From contig NZ_VXKN01000004.1 in assembly GCF_008693185.1 (NCBI RefSeq), forward strand, positions 186,001 to 250,000: DNA of 64,000 nt, read 5' to 3'. Under the pieces are notes generated by a model that searched no databases, was not told where the DNA came from, and saw only the letters and a program-made list of their open reading frames with translations. Made by a program: the position numbers and the translations under genes. The stretch's first letter is position 1. Each line of letters begins with the position of its first letter. The DNA comes from Acinetobacter qingfengensis. GTDB taxonomy: Bacteria; Pseudomonadota; Gammaproteobacteria; Pseudomonadales; Moraxellaceae. Below are positions 20,146-30,584 of the stretch, piece by piece.

Positions 20146-20703
20146 ATGCGTAAGCCAGTTTTTGTTTTTTTGACCCTATGTATGTTGATTTATCCTTTTG
20201 CTGTGGCATGGGCTTTATCACAAGGGCAATGGTTATGGCTAAGTGCAGGATTAATGCTGGTGGCATTGTTACGTTATTTTTTAAATCCTGATACTTTGTT
20301 TGCACCCTTAACTTTATTGGCATTATTCTGTGGTGGTCTGAGCCTTTTGCTCAAGGATTCATTTTGGTTAAAATTTTATCCGGTATTGATGAGTCTGGGA
20401 TCATTTGTAATTTTTGCCATGACTTTAAAATATCCACCTTCCATGATTGAACGGTTTGCCAGATTACATCAGGATGATTTTCCTGAGTCTGCTCGGCAAT
20501 GGACTAAGCGAGTTACACAGGTCTGGTGTGGTTTTTTTATAATAAATGCTTTGATTGCCTTGGTTACAGTTTTGTTTGCTTCTAACCAGATTTGGGCGGT
20601 GTATAATGGATTTATTTCCTATCTTTTGATGGGTGTTTTGTTACTTGGGGAATGGGTGTTGCGTAAACGTCATCAAGCCAGACACATGGCCGATTTATCA
20701 TGA
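20146..20703 (+). CDS. inner-membrane protein of the aryl polyene cluster (ApeG-like)
   Basis: A 185-residue protein with about five or six hydrophobic segments and no catalytic motif. A membrane protein of this type occupies this position, between the carrier proteins and the ligase, in other aryl polyene clusters. Its role is unknown. It overlaps the ligase start by 4 bp. Confidence 0.75.
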   Translation: MRKPVFVFLTLCMLIYPFAVAWALSQGQWLWLSAGLMLVALLRYFLNPDTLFAPLTLLALFCGGLSLLLKDSFWLKFYPVLMSLGSFVIFAMTLKYPPSMIERFARLHQDDFPESARQWTKRVTQVWCGFFIINALIALVTVLFASNQIWAVYNGFISYLLMGVLLLGEWVLRKRHQARHMADLS

Positions 20704-22361
20704 TCAGTCAACTGGTCAAAAATTTTCACTCACAAAAACCCTTGATCATTGATGATCAGGGACAGATTGTTTTTGCAGATTTCTGGCAAAGGGTTACCGA
20801 GCAATATGTTTATTTAAAACAGCAGCCAGAGCATCGATTTGCGCTTTGGAGTGATGATAGTTATGCGTTTTTAAGCTGGTTATGGGCAGCGATACTTGCC
20901 GATAAATCTTTGGTTTTGCCACCTCATCGTATTTCACAATTAGAGCAGGATTTTGCCGAACAAGGTATTATTTTTATTGATGATCACTGTGTCGTCGATA
21001 CTGTGGCACAGCGTATTGATCATCTGGATATTAACTGGCAACAACAACTCGACAAAGCGCAACTGATTTTCTTTACTTCCGGTTCAACTGGACAGCCCAA
21101 GCATATTCCTCGATCCATGCGCCAATTACTGACAGAAGTGGCAACACTGACACAGTATTTTTCGTTCCAGACGGCAATAACCATGTTGGCCAGCGTTAGT
21201 CATCAACATATTTATGGCATCTTGTTTAAAGTGTTATTGCCATTATGGGCGGGGCAGTCATTTTATCGCTATCAACTGCTTTATCCTGAACATATTGTGC
21301 AGGTACAACAGCGACTTTGTACCTTGGGACAGCAGCATTATTTGATTGCCAGCCCAGCTTTACTTAAACGTTGTGTTGGTACATTTGATTTTGAGTTGAG
21401 TTCGTTGATTTTATCTTCCGGTGGTCAATTGGATCGTGGAATTCGTGCGTATTATCCACAACCTATTGTAGAAATTTTGGGTAGCTCAGAAACTGGTGGA
21501 ATTGCCATACGCCGTCAAGATGATGATGTGTGGCAACCAATGTTGGATGTTGATGTTCGTGTTGATGACAGTCAGCAATTATGGGTTAAAACTGCACATG
21601 CTTTTAGTCCAGACTGGATTGCAACAGGAGATCTGGCCAAATTTAATGGTAAGTCCTTGCAGTTATTAGGACGTAGTGACCGTATTGTTAAACTAGAAGA
21701 AAAAAGAATCAGTCTGGATCAAATTGAACAAACAGTATTACGTTTGTCACAAATAGCGCAATGTCATGTAACGCTAACCAAACATCAGCAGCGGGATTTT
21801 GTTTCGATTGTGATTGTGCTACATGCACAACAACGACATTTGCTCTGTACTCAGGGTAAAAAAGCCATGATTGAACAATTAAAGTCACAATTACAGGGGC
21901 AACTGGAATCGATTGCCATGCCGCGATTATGGCGTTTTGTTGAGGAAATTTCCCGTAATACACAGGCAAAAATCAGTAAACAGTGGATTGAGCAGTTATT
22001 TCAGCCTTTGTATTACCCCGTCATTCATCAGCAGCAACTGGCACAGGATCAGGCAGATTATCGACTGGAATTTATTGCAGAAATGGCTTGCTTTAAAGGT
22101 CATTTTAAAGATTTTCCGGTATATCCTGGTGTTGCACAATTGGGCTTGATGATTCATTTTTCCCGCCAAAACTGGACAGATTTACAAGATTGTCTGGGAT
22201 ATGAGCAACTAAAATTTCAGGGGTTGATTCGCCCTTATGATGTATTAGACTTGCATTTGCAACGGGATGGTCACAAAATTAACTTTAACCTACATAATCA
22301 ACAGCAGCAGCGTGTTGCTGGTGGGCGTATATTATTTCAGCTTGCAGGTGATCATGAATGA
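20700..22361 (+). CDS. acyl-ACP ligase fused to a dehydratase domain (ApeH-ApeI)
   Basis: Residues 1 to about 430 form an AMP-binding ligase (LIFFTSGSTGQPKHIPRSMR, LSSGGQLD, GRSDRIVKLEEKRISL) that should activate the aryl starter acid and load it on a carrier protein. Residues from about 445 to 553 form a hotdog dehydratase (FKGHFKDFPVYPGVAQLGLM). In many clusters these are two genes. A stand-alone copy of the dehydratase lies at 17,102-17,446. It overlaps its neighbours by 4 bp on both sides. Confidence 0.85.
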   Translation: MISQLVKNFHSQKPLIIDDQGQIVFADFWQRVTEQYVYLKQQPEHRFALWSDDSYAFLSWLWAAILADKSLVLPPHRISQLEQDFAEQGIIFIDDHCVVDTVAQRIDHLDINWQQQLDKAQLIFFTSGSTGQPKHIPRSMRQLLTEVATLTQYFSFQTAITMLASVSHQHIYGILFKVLLPLWAGQSFYRYQLLYPEHIVQVQQRLCTLGQQHYLIASPALLKRCVGTFDFELSSLILSSGGQLDRGIRAYYPQPIVEILGSSETGGIAIRRQDDDVWQPMLDVDVRVDDSQQLWVKTAHAFSPDWIATGDLAKFNGKSLQLLGRSDRIVKLEEKRISLDQIEQTVLRLSQIAQCHVTLTKHQQRDFVSIVIVLHAQQRHLLCTQGKKAMIEQLKSQLQGQLESIAMPRLWRFVEEISRNTQAKISKQWIEQLFQPLYYPVIHQQQLAQDQADYRLEFIAEMACFKGHFKDFPVYPGVAQLGLMIHFSRQNWTDLQDCLGYEQLKFQGLIRPYDVLDLHLQRDGHKINFNLHNQQQQRVAGGRILFQLAGDHE

Positions 22362-23089
22362 ATGCTTGTTTTATTTTGCCTGTTTATAATCATCCCCATT
22401 ATTTGCATCGGCTACTTGCACAGTTACAATCTTATGCTTTACCAGTTATTTTGATCGATGATGGCAGTGAGCAAAGTTGTAAACAGGTGATCGCCGAGCT
22501 TGAGCAAACCTATTCAATCACTGTATTAACGCATCGTCAGAATATGGGTAAAGGTCAAGCTGTGATGACGGGCCTCATTTACGCAAATCAGCAAGGATTG
22601 AGTCATGCTTTGCAGCTTGATGTGGATGGGCAGCATGATTGGTCGGATATTGATAAATTTTTATCCGCAGCAGCACAATCACCACAAGCCATGATTGTTG
22701 GTCAACCAATTTTTGATCAAAGTGTTCCCAAAAAACGTTTGTATGGACGTTATGCAACACATGTCTGGGTATGGATTAATTCGCTTTCCTTACAAATCAA
22801 AGACAGTATGTGCGGTTTTCGGGTTTATCCGGTTGCCATGACTTGCCAAATGTTTGAGCGTTATCATTTGACACCACGTATGGGTTTTGACAGTGAAATT
22901 CTGGTTTACCTCAGCTGGCATGGGGTTACTTTTATTAATATTGCAACGCAGGTGGTGTATCCCAAAGATGGTATTTCTCATTTTGATGTGTGGCAGGATA
23001 ATCTGGCATTGAGCAAAATGCATGGCAAACTGTTCTTGGGGATGCTAAAACGTGCCCCCCGGCTGATTCAGCGTAATTTTCTGGATTAA
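22358..23089 (+). CDS. family 2 glycosyltransferase
   Basis: The 243-residue protein has the GT2 start FILPVYNHPHYLHRLLAQL, the nucleotide-sugar binding VILIDDGSEQS and the DXD-type QLDVDGQHDW. It likely attaches a sugar while the aryl polyene is assembled onto its lipid anchor, as expected for the glycosyltransferase of these clusters, where it is often fused to the acyltransferase encoded next. Confidence 0.82.
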   Translation: MNACFILPVYNHPHYLHRLLAQLQSYALPVILIDDGSEQSCKQVIAELEQTYSITVLTHRQNMGKGQAVMTGLIYANQQGLSHALQLDVDGQHDWSDIDKFLSAAAQSPQAMIVGQPIFDQSVPKKRLYGRYATHVWVWINSLSLQIKDSMCGFRVYPVAMTCQMFERYHLTPRMGFDSEILVYLSWHGVTFINIATQVVYPKDGISHFDVWQDNLALSKMHGKLFLGMLKRAPRLIQRNFLD

Positions 23090-23101
23090 TTTGGATTATT
23101 T

Positions 23102-24034
23102 ATGTCGCAGCGCTGGGATGGACAACAGGAAAAAGGTAGTTTCTTACTGTTAAGATTGACGTTGTGGTTATATCGCTGCTTAGGGCGTCGCATATTTATG
23201 CTGATTCTTAGCGTAATTATCTGGTGGTACTGGTTGTTCGCACGGCAGGCACGACAATTTTCATGTGAATATTTACAGCATTTACATCAATATGCCGGAT
23301 CTCAATCCCCATTTCCAGCTTTACCCAATGAATGGCACAGTTACCAACATTTAAAACAATTTGGTATGAGTATTCTGGATAAAATGACTGCATGGCTAGG
23401 TATTATTCCAGAACAGGAATTGCAGCTTTTTGGGCATGAGCATTTGCAGCAGTATTATGGCAAAGGCGCGATTATTCTGGTGTCACATTTTGGCAATATT
23501 GAATTATTGCGTGCAGTCAAATCTGAGCATGTACAAATGGTCAATGTGTTGGTTTATCGCAAACATGCTGAGCAATTTAATGCATTTTTGAGGAGTATCA
23601 ATCCTAAAGCGGGTGTAAGGTTGATTTCTGTGGATGATATTGGTGTAGATACTGCATTGTTACTACAGCAACGACTGGATGCCGGAGAGTGGATTATTGT
23701 GGCTGCCGACCGTATTCCCATCAATTCACAGCGTCAGCAAAATGTCTGCTTTTTGGGGCAGCAGTCGATGTGGCCTGAAGGTGCATGGTTACTGGCGCAT
23801 GTATTGAATGCTCCGGTATTGGCAGTGTTTTGTTATCGTTATCAGCAGCAATGGCAGGTACATATTCATTCAATCAGTCAGAATTTGCAATTGTCACGTC
23901 ATAACCGTACCGGGCAATTACAGAATTATATGCAGCAATATGTACAATTGGTTGAACAGCACTGTTTGCGTGCGCCATATCAATGGTTTAATTTTTATGA
24001 TTTTTGGCAGCAAACGCCAGTACAAAACAGGTAA
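23102..24034 (+). CDS. LpxL/HtrB-type lipid acyltransferase
   Basis: A 310-residue membrane acyltransferase of the lipid A biosynthesis family: an N-terminal membrane segment, the HX4E-like active site in LVSHFGNIELLRA, and GEWIIVAADRIPINSQRQ. It follows the glycosyltransferase by 12 bp. Together the two enzymes correspond to the fused glycosyltransferase/acyltransferase of other aryl polyene clusters. Confidence 0.82.
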   Translation: MSQRWDGQQEKGSFLLLRLTLWLYRCLGRRIFMLILSVIIWWYWLFARQARQFSCEYLQHLHQYAGSQSPFPALPNEWHSYQHLKQFGMSILDKMTAWLGIIPEQELQLFGHEHLQQYYGKGAIILVSHFGNIELLRAVKSEHVQMVNVLVYRKHAEQFNAFLRSINPKAGVRLISVDDIGVDTALLLQQRLDAGEWIIVAADRIPINSQRQQNVCFLGQQSMWPEGAWLLAHVLNAPVLAVFCYRYQQQWQVHIHSISQNLQLSRHNRTGQLQNYMQQYVQLVEQHCLRAPYQWFNFYDFWQQTPVQNR

Positions 24035-24042
24035 ATAATAAC

Positions 24043-24483
24043 ATGCGTGCAGAAGTTGAAATTGATATTCCATTTCATGATGTAGACAGTATGGATGTGG
24101 TCTGGCATGGACATTATTTAAAATATTTTGAGGTTGCGCGTTGTCAGTTACTGGATCAGTTTGGTTATAACTATCAACAGATGAAAGCTTCAGGTTATGC
24201 CTGGCCGATCATTGAGAGTTACGTTCGTTATGCGCATGGCATTGTATTTGCGCAGCGTATTAAAGTTGTTGCTATTTTAAAAGAATGGGAAAATCGTCTG
24301 AAAATTGATTATCAGATTTATGATTTGCAAACCCGGAAACGCTTAACCAGAGGTTATACCACACAGGTTGCTGTAGACATGACAACACGGGAGTTATGTT
24401 ATGTTTCACCAGCAATTTTGTTGGAAAAACTACAACAATGGCCAGCATTTCAGGATACATCGGGGCAAGTCACACATGATTAA
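24043..24483 (+). CDS. 4-hydroxybenzoyl-CoA thioesterase family protein (ApeK-like)
   Basis: The 146-residue hotdog protein has the YbgC/4HBT active site DVDSMDVVWHGHYLKYFEVA with its aspartate. It likely hydrolyses an acyl thioester in the pathway. The start at 24043 gives a normal N-terminus; its end overlaps the next gene by 8 bp. Confidence 0.83.
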   Translation: MRAEVEIDIPFHDVDSMDVVWHGHYLKYFEVARCQLLDQFGYNYQQMKASGYAWPIIESYVRYAHGIVFAQRIKVVAILKEWENRLKIDYQIYDLQTRKRLTRGYTTQVAVDMTTRELCYVSPAILLEKLQQWPAFQDTSGQVTHD

Positions 24484-25150
24484 AGACAACAAAAAAATCC
24501 GTGCTATGTTAAGGGTAGGTCTATTTAGTTTGATCACTTTCTGTGCCTGTACGCCGATAAGTGGCATGGCTGCAAGTACAGCAGAGTTACAGCAGGCACA
24601 GCGTGTATTTACACAACTTGCCAGTCAGTCTATGGTGCGTGCAAACTTTATACAGCAGAAACAAATTGCAAGTGTAAATAAAATTTTTAAATCGACTGGA
24701 CAAGTGGTTTTTGCCAAAAATGTCGGGGTATTGTGGAACATTCAATCTCCTGTTCAAGCAGATTTGATCATGACTGAGTATGCATTAGTACAGAAAACCG
24801 CCAATACCCAAAATAAAATTACACTGGATAAAAGTCAGTATGCGGCTGTTGCCAATGTATTTTTACAGTTGATGTCGGGAAATCAAAAAACTTTGCTGCA
24901 AAATTTTGATTTACAATCTGTACAGATGGGTCAAGGTGCGATGGCAACATGGCAAATCCGTTTGACGCCCAAATCTGCCATGCTCAAAAAACTTTTTCAG
25001 CAAGTTGAAGCATCCGGTGGGCAATATGTGCAACGTATTGTGATTCATGAAAAAAGCAATAGCATCACCACGATTCAATTTAATCAACAGCGCAATCAAC
25101 CTCAACAATTAAGTAGCTCAGAAAATGCGTTGTTCCAATTGGCAAAATAA
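24476..25150 (+). CDS. LolA-like outer membrane lipoprotein carrier of the aryl polyene cluster
   Basis: A 224-residue periplasmic protein: signal peptide (KKIRAMLRVGLFSLITFCAC...GMAAS) followed by a LolA-like barrel (GQVVFAKNVGVLWNIQSPVQ). It would ferry the hydrophobic polyene lipid to the outer membrane. Its 3' end overlaps the exporter by 26 bp. Confidence 0.8.
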   Translation: MIKDNKKIRAMLRVGLFSLITFCACTPISGMAASTAELQQAQRVFTQLASQSMVRANFIQQKQIASVNKIFKSTGQVVFAKNVGVLWNIQSPVQADLIMTEYALVQKTANTQNKITLDKSQYAAVANVFLQLMSGNQKTLLQNFDLQSVQMGQGAMATWQIRLTPKSAMLKKLFQQVEASGGQYVQRIVIHEKSNSITTIQFNQQRNQPQQLSSSENALFQLAK

Positions 25151-27446
25151 GGCTTCGTGGATATGGTTAATGGTGATTACCGTAGTCACCATAATCATGG
25201 CTGTGATGTGGTGGCAAAAAAATATTCATATTCAGAGTAATATCTTTAAATTATTGCCTGAAATTAGTGAAAATCAGGCGGTTTTAAATAGTTATGCCCG
25301 AGTCAATGCACAGTTGAATAATCAAGTCTTTGTCATGCTGCAAAGTACAGATGAACAGCAATTGAATCGGGCAATCCAGCAATTTGTAAAGACGGCGCAA
25401 CAGTCTAATTTATGGCAACCCATCAAAAGTAATACATCACTTGAACACTTTACCCGACAATTATTTCAGTATCGAACAGGATTACTGAGCCAACAATCTA
25501 GACAATTATTACAAGAACAGCACTATCAGGCTGTTCTGGATCAAAGCATGCTGCAATTGCTCAGTCCGATTATGCCTTTGTCTGCCCAGATGTTAAAACA
25601 AGATCCATTGTTGTTGTTTCCACAATTTTTAATGGAAAAATCACAAACAGGTAATGCCGAGATTACGCTGGAACAAGGTTGGGCAACTGTACATCAGGTG
25701 CAAGACAATGGAACAGAAAAAATTTTCCGTCTAGTGGTGTTACAAACCTTGCAAAGTCCATATCACGTAGATTATCAGGAAAAAACATCGCAGTGGTTTA
25801 CACAGGTTACGCAACAATTTCAGCAGCAAAATATTGCGTTAAGCTGGACAGGCACACTGGCATTTGCCAGTTATGGCACCCAGTCAGCGCAACAGGAAAT
25901 TTCTACTATTGGTCTGGGGTCAAGTCTGGGGCTGGTGTTATTGGTTTTATTTGGATTTCGTTCATTACGACCTTTATTGACGGAATTTATCGCAGTTTCA
26001 ACCGGATCATTGATGGCATTTGCAGTGACACACTGGATTTTTGGTGAAATTCACTTGATGACGCTGGTGTTTGGTGCCAGTTTAATTGGGGTATGTGTTG
26101 ATTTCTCTTTTTATTTCATGGCCATGCAATCGCAATATCGAAATAAAAATGGTTTTGCTATTTTAACGCCATTATTGCCCAGTCTGTTTATGGGATTGAT
26201 GACCACGATTATTGCGTATCTTTTTTTATCCTTTACACCCTTTCCTGCATTTCGGCAGATCTCGGTATTTTCCATGGTCGGATTATTGGCAGCATGGATT
26301 ACCAGTATCTTGTTATTACCACGTTTGCCGGCATTAAATGCCGAGCCTGCGTTAAAGCGCATGCATTTTTTAGGGCAATTGCGTAATCAGATTGTACCGT
26401 ATGCCAAACGGCGTTATTTGATGATAGGTTTGGTGATTGTAATCAGTGCTATTGGTTTATCACAACTGAAATTTAATGATGATATTCACAATTTACAGAG
26501 TGTTGATGCCGGGCTAAAGCATAACGATCAGCAGATTCGACAATTATTTACCCAAAGTCAGGACAATGATTATTTTATTGTGTCAGCCTCTAGTGCCGCA
26601 TTGACTGAACAGGCGGAAGCTCGGTTGCTTACACAGCTCCAGAGTTTGCAGCAGCAAGGCCAATTGGGACAGTTTCAAGCCGCAGGTCAGTGGTTTAATA
26701 CAGTGATTCAGCATCAAAATATCAAATTATTGCAAAGCATTCCTCAGTCCGATTTACTGCATTATGCACAGACAATGGATTTAAATGTGAATGATGTGCT
26801 GAATTGGCAAAGTTCACTTGCTCAGGCGCCATTATTAACCTGGCAACAATTTAAGGCGCATCCATTGTCGCAACTGGTTTTATCCGAAACAGAGCGTGTT
26901 GTGTTATTGAATGGTATTCATGATCGTCAAGCTTTACAGGCCTTGCAAACATCGCAGGTACATTTTATTCAACCTGTGTATACCTTGTCAGAACAATTTA
27001 GCTTGCATCGTATTCAGGCACAGTGGTTATTGCTGGGTGCAATACTGAGTCTTGGTGTGATTTTGGGTGTGTTATATGGTAAGGCCTCGATATTACCATT
27101 GATGTTACCTGTGAGTTTGGCATTATGTCTGACTTTTGCCATTCAGGCTTTGCTTGGTGTGGAGCTAAATCTGTTTAGTATTATGGGTTGCTTTCTGATA
27201 CTGGGAATTGGTGTCGATTATGCAATTTTTTATCGACATGCCAAACAACACAGCCATTTGGTGGCGATGGCATTGTTTCTGTGTATGATGTCAACCCTTT
27301 TAGGCTTTGGTCTGCTGGCACTAAGTCATACTTACGCGATTTTTTGTTTTGGCATTACCGTGTTATGTGGCGTAATTTTTTCTTTCGTGTTTGCAACCTG
27401 CCTGACCCAAACAGAAGATCCGCAGATTAACGATACGCAGCCATAA
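25125..27446 (+). CDS. MMPL/RND-type exporter of the aryl polyene cluster
   Basis: The 773-residue protein has an N-terminal membrane anchor, a large periplasmic loop, a bundle of five to six membrane segments around residues 255-410, a second periplasmic loop and a second bundle near the C-terminus, the duplicated plan of MMPL transporters. It should extract or move the polyene lipid from the inner membrane to the LolA-like carrier encoded just upstream. Confidence 0.87.
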   Translation: MRCSNWQNKASWIWLMVITVVTIIMAVMWWQKNIHIQSNIFKLLPEISENQAVLNSYARVNAQLNNQVFVMLQSTDEQQLNRAIQQFVKTAQQSNLWQPIKSNTSLEHFTRQLFQYRTGLLSQQSRQLLQEQHYQAVLDQSMLQLLSPIMPLSAQMLKQDPLLLFPQFLMEKSQTGNAEITLEQGWATVHQVQDNGTEKIFRLVVLQTLQSPYHVDYQEKTSQWFTQVTQQFQQQNIALSWTGTLAFASYGTQSAQQEISTIGLGSSLGLVLLVLFGFRSLRPLLTEFIAVSTGSLMAFAVTHWIFGEIHLMTLVFGASLIGVCVDFSFYFMAMQSQYRNKNGFAILTPLLPSLFMGLMTTIIAYLFLSFTPFPAFRQISVFSMVGLLAAWITSILLLPRLPALNAEPALKRMHFLGQLRNQIVPYAKRRYLMIGLVIVISAIGLSQLKFNDDIHNLQSVDAGLKHNDQQIRQLFTQSQDNDYFIVSASSAALTEQAEARLLTQLQSLQQQGQLGQFQAAGQWFNTVIQHQNIKLLQSIPQSDLLHYAQTMDLNVNDVLNWQSSLAQAPLLTWQQFKAHPLSQLVLSETERVVLLNGIHDRQALQALQTSQVHFIQPVYTLSEQFSLHRIQAQWLLLGAILSLGVILGVLYGKASILPLMLPVSLALCLTFAIQALLGVELNLFSIMGCFLILGIGVDYAIFYRHAKQHSHLVAMALFLCMMSTLLGFGLLALSHTYAIFCFGITVLCGVIFSFVFATCLTQTEDPQINDTQP

Positions 27447-27493
27447 AATAGAGTTTCACTGGGTAGATAGAATAAAACAGGGGTAAAACCATT

Positions 27494-28762
27494 ATGAAAC
27501 AACAGACAGATGTATTAATTATTGGGGCTGGACCATCTGGAAGCTCGGCAGCATGCCTGCTTCGGCAAAAAGGTTATCAGGTTACGATTATCGAAAAACA
27601 GTATTTTCCAAGATTTTCTATTGGTGAGTCATTATTGCCGCAATCTATGGTTTTTTTACAGGAAGCTGGTTTATTAGATGCGGTTGCAGAGCATGCAAAA
27701 CCTTGTCACTTTCAGTTTAAAAATGGTGCAGCTTTTCTGCGAGGTGAACAAACCAATTATTATGATTTCACGGAAAAATTTAGTGAGGGGCCCGGAACAA
27801 CATGGCAGGTTCGACGGGCATTGTTTGACGAAATTCTTGCTAAAGGCGCACAGCAACAAGGGACAGATCTGCGTTTTGGTCACGAAGTGATCGCGGTAGA
27901 TATTGCAGCAGATCAACCTTGTTTAACTGTTAAAAACCCAGAGGGTGAACAATATCAAATTCAGGCCAAATTTTTGCTTGATGCCAGTGGTTTTGGACGC
28001 ATCTTACCTAAATTGCTGGATTTGGAATATCCTTCAGACTTTCCTGTGCGTCAGGCATTATTTACCCATATTGAAGATGGTATTCAGCAGCATCCGGCTT
28101 TTGATCGTAATAAAATTCTGATTACTGTACATGAAAAAGATCATCGGGCATGGTATTGGACCATTCCATTTGCGGATGGTCGTAGCTCTTTTGGGATTGT
28201 AGCCGAGCCTGAGTTTTTTCAGAAATATCATGTGGCTGATGCCAGTCAGAATGAAAATGATGTACTGATGAAACGAATTCTGGCAGATGATGCTGCATTA
28301 TCCGATGTATTAAAACATGCAAAATTTGATACACCCGTACGTACATTGGTCGGGTATTCTGCCAATGTAAAACAATTATATGGGCGTCATTTTGCATTGT
28401 TGGGTAATGCCGGTGAATTCTTGGATCCGGTTTTTTCTTCGGGTGTCACCATTGCATTAAAATCATCAAGTATGGCTGTACCTTTAGTTGATCGTGTATT
28501 GCAGGGACAATCAGTCGATTGGCAACAGCAATATGAAACGCCTTTACGCCGAGGGATTCACGTATTTCGTGCTTATGTTGAGTCGTGGTATCAAGGGGAA
28601 TTTCAGGATGTGGTATTCTCAGTTAATCAGAATGACGATGTGCGCCGTATGGTGAGTGCATTGTTGGCAGGCTATGCATGGGACGAGAGTAATCCAATGA
28701 ACAATGAATCTAAACGCCGCTTGAAATCTCTGGCAGAGTTTTGTCGTTTGCAGACAGCTTAA
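27494..28762 (+). CDS. FAD-dependent oxidoreductase (halogenase/monooxygenase-like)
   Basis: The 422-residue flavoprotein has the dinucleotide-binding motif VLIIGAGPSGSSAACLL at its N-terminus, FPRFSIGESLLPQSM shared with flavin-dependent halogenase and reductase-like proteins, and the second FAD motif GRHFALLGNAGEFLDP. No WxWxIP halogenase motif is seen (WYWTIPF is present instead). Its aryl polyene substrate is unknown. Confidence 0.8.
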   Translation: MKQQTDVLIIGAGPSGSSAACLLRQKGYQVTIIEKQYFPRFSIGESLLPQSMVFLQEAGLLDAVAEHAKPCHFQFKNGAAFLRGEQTNYYDFTEKFSEGPGTTWQVRRALFDEILAKGAQQQGTDLRFGHEVIAVDIAADQPCLTVKNPEGEQYQIQAKFLLDASGFGRILPKLLDLEYPSDFPVRQALFTHIEDGIQQHPAFDRNKILITVHEKDHRAWYWTIPFADGRSSFGIVAEPEFFQKYHVADASQNENDVLMKRILADDAALSDVLKHAKFDTPVRTLVGYSANVKQLYGRHFALLGNAGEFLDPVFSSGVTIALKSSSMAVPLVDRVLQGQSVDWQQQYETPLRRGIHVFRAYVESWYQGEFQDVVFSVNQNDDVRRMVSALLAGYAWDESNPMNNESKRRLKSLAEFCRLQTA

Positions 28763-28786
28763 AGTGCGAAGCAAAGGAAACGGGAA

Positions 28787-29374
28787 ATGATGTCAAGATA
28801 TTGTTACGTTATAGGATTAAGTATTTTAGTCGGTACATTGACTGGCTGTCAGATTCTGCCAAAAGCACAAGGTTTACCGAATAGGATGCAGCTTGAGCAA
28901 CAACAGTTGTTATCTGAGCAGCAGGCTGAGATTCTTTGGCGTGATCAATCTTTTAGTTTTCTGTTGTATCAAAAACAGCAAAGCAATTATCTACAGGTAC
29001 TTGCTTTGAGTATTTCTGGGCAAGTGCTGTTTGAGTTGCATTATGATGGTAAAAAGGTGCAGGTTATCCAGCGGATTCCTGAAATGAAATATTTGCCTTT
29101 TGATTTTTTGTTGCGGGATATCCTCTGGGCAACCTTGCCAGTACAACAAGTGCGACAAGATGTTGAACCATTAGGCTTGCAAGTGTTAGCACAGCAACAT
29201 GATCAGCAGGATATACGGGAAATTCAACAACAATCACAGACCAAAATGCAAACAAAAACTCTGTTGCGGGTAATTCATCATATTCATCCGCAACAGGGTA
29301 TTCAGATTGAAAATTTTGTGGTGCCATATCGTATGATTCTGACCCCTGCATCGGCCAGTTTTTTTGCAGAATAA
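28787..29374 (+). CDS. DUF3261-type lipoprotein
   Basis: The 195-residue protein begins with a lipoprotein signal peptide and lipobox (LVGTLTGCQILPK), so the mature protein is lipid-anchored. Lipoproteins of this type occur in aryl polyene clusters and may take part in placing the product in the outer membrane. No enzymatic motif is evident. Confidence 0.78.
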   Translation: MMSRYCYVIGLSILVGTLTGCQILPKAQGLPNRMQLEQQQLLSEQQAEILWRDQSFSFLLYQKQQSNYLQVLALSISGQVLFELHYDGKKVQVIQRIPEMKYLPFDFLLRDILWATLPVQQVRQDVEPLGLQVLAQQHDQQDIREIQQQSQTKMQTKTLLRVIHHIHPQQGIQIENFVVPYRMILTPASASFFAE

Positions 29375-29411
29375 ATTGGGTAATGATAACCATGAATTTA
29401 GGAAGAGCAAG

Positions 29412-30584
29412 ATGCAGGCAGTAGGTATTCAATGTAGTACGGCTTTGTCGGCACTGAACCAATCATTGCATTTACCTTTGTCACATTGGTTATGTGGTGA
29501 TGAAAATCCTTTGACCTTGCGATCAGATTTTTTATCAAAGCCAGTCTGGGTTGGGGCTTATCCACACCCCTTAACTGTACAGATTCCGCAAACCATGCAG
29601 CATTATGCTTCCCGTAATCTGCAATTTGCGCTTGAAGCTTTACATCCGATGATGACGCCTTTGCAACAAATTACCGCAGGTGTTGCAAAACATCGTTTGG
29701 CAATTATTTTGGGTACTTCAACTTCAGGCATTGCCGATAATCAACAATTACTGGAACAACAATGGTCTGCACAACAAGCCATCCAACTGGATTATGCCAG
29801 ACAGGGCATGAGTGCTTTGGCACAAGGTCTACAGCAATATTTGGGCTGGTATGGTGTAGCTTATAGTATTTCAACAGCATGTTCATCCAGTGCCAAAGCA
29901 TTAGCTGCCGGACAGCGATTACTCAATAGTGATTTGGCAGATGTGGTGTTGGTTGGTGGTGTGGACACTTTGTGTAAATTGACCTTACAAGGGTTTAACA
30001 GTCTGGACAGTTTATCTGCGCAAGTTTGTCAGCCCTGTGGGGCGCAACGTGATGGTATTAATATTGGCGAGGCAGCAGCATTATTTGTTTTGACTCGGGA
30101 TCGTGCGCCTGTATTGTTATGTGGCGCAGGTGAATCAATGGATGCTTGGCATATTTCTGCGCCGCATCCGCAAGGGCAAGGTGCAGAGCAGGCCATGCAA
30201 GCGGCATTGACAGCAGCACAGCTTGAGCCATCACAAATTGATTATGTTAATTTGCATGGTACAGCAACGATTCAAAACGATGCGATGGAAGCCAAAGCCA
30301 TTTCCCGGGTATTTTCACATGCGGTCTGGGTCAGTAGTACCAAGCATAAAACCGGTCATTGTCTGGGTGCAGCAGGGGCGATAGAAGCTTATATTTGCCA
30401 GCAAATTTTACAGGACACACAGTCTTGGTTGCCTTGGCATCATCAAAGTGAACTGGATATGGCATTGGCACATTTAAATTACGTGCAGCCACAATCCCAA
30501 ATTCAGCCTGTACACTATGCAATGAGTAATTCATTTGCATTTGGTGGCAGTAACATCAGTTTGATTTTTGCAAGAGGCATGTGA
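29412..30584 (+). CDS. beta-ketoacyl-ACP synthase (aryl polyene ketosynthase, first)
   Basis: The 390-residue ketosynthase has the nucleophile in YSISTACSSSAKAL, the first histidine in NLHGTATIQND and the second in SSTKHKTGHCLGAAGA. The start at 29412 has GGAAGAG upstream; an earlier in-frame ATG would overlap the preceding gene. It likely corresponds to ApeO and would pair with the chain-length factor encoded at 18,163. Confidence 0.87.
   Translation: MQAVGIQCSTALSALNQSLHLPLSHWLCGDENPLTLRSDFLSKPVWVGAYPHPLTVQIPQTMQHYASRNLQFALEALHPMMTPLQQITAGVAKHRLAIILGTSTSGIADNQQLLEQQWSAQQAIQLDYARQGMSALAQGLQQYLGWYGVAYSISTACSSSAKALAAGQRLLNSDLADVVLVGGVDTLCKLTLQGFNSLDSLSAQVCQPCGAQRDGINIGEAAALFVLTRDRAPVLLCGAGESMDAWHISAPHPQGQGAEQAMQAALTAAQLEPSQIDYVNLHGTATIQNDAMEAKAISRVFSHAVWVSSTKHKTGHCLGAAGAIEAYICQQILQDTQSWLPWHHQSELDMALAHLNYVQPQSQIQPVHYAMSNSFAFGGSNISLIFARGM

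Noticed and set aside
29064..29462. 132-codon minus-strand ORF across the lipoprotein/ketosynthase boundary
   Set aside because: It covers two coupled genes of the aryl polyene operon on the other strand and has no coherent protein features.
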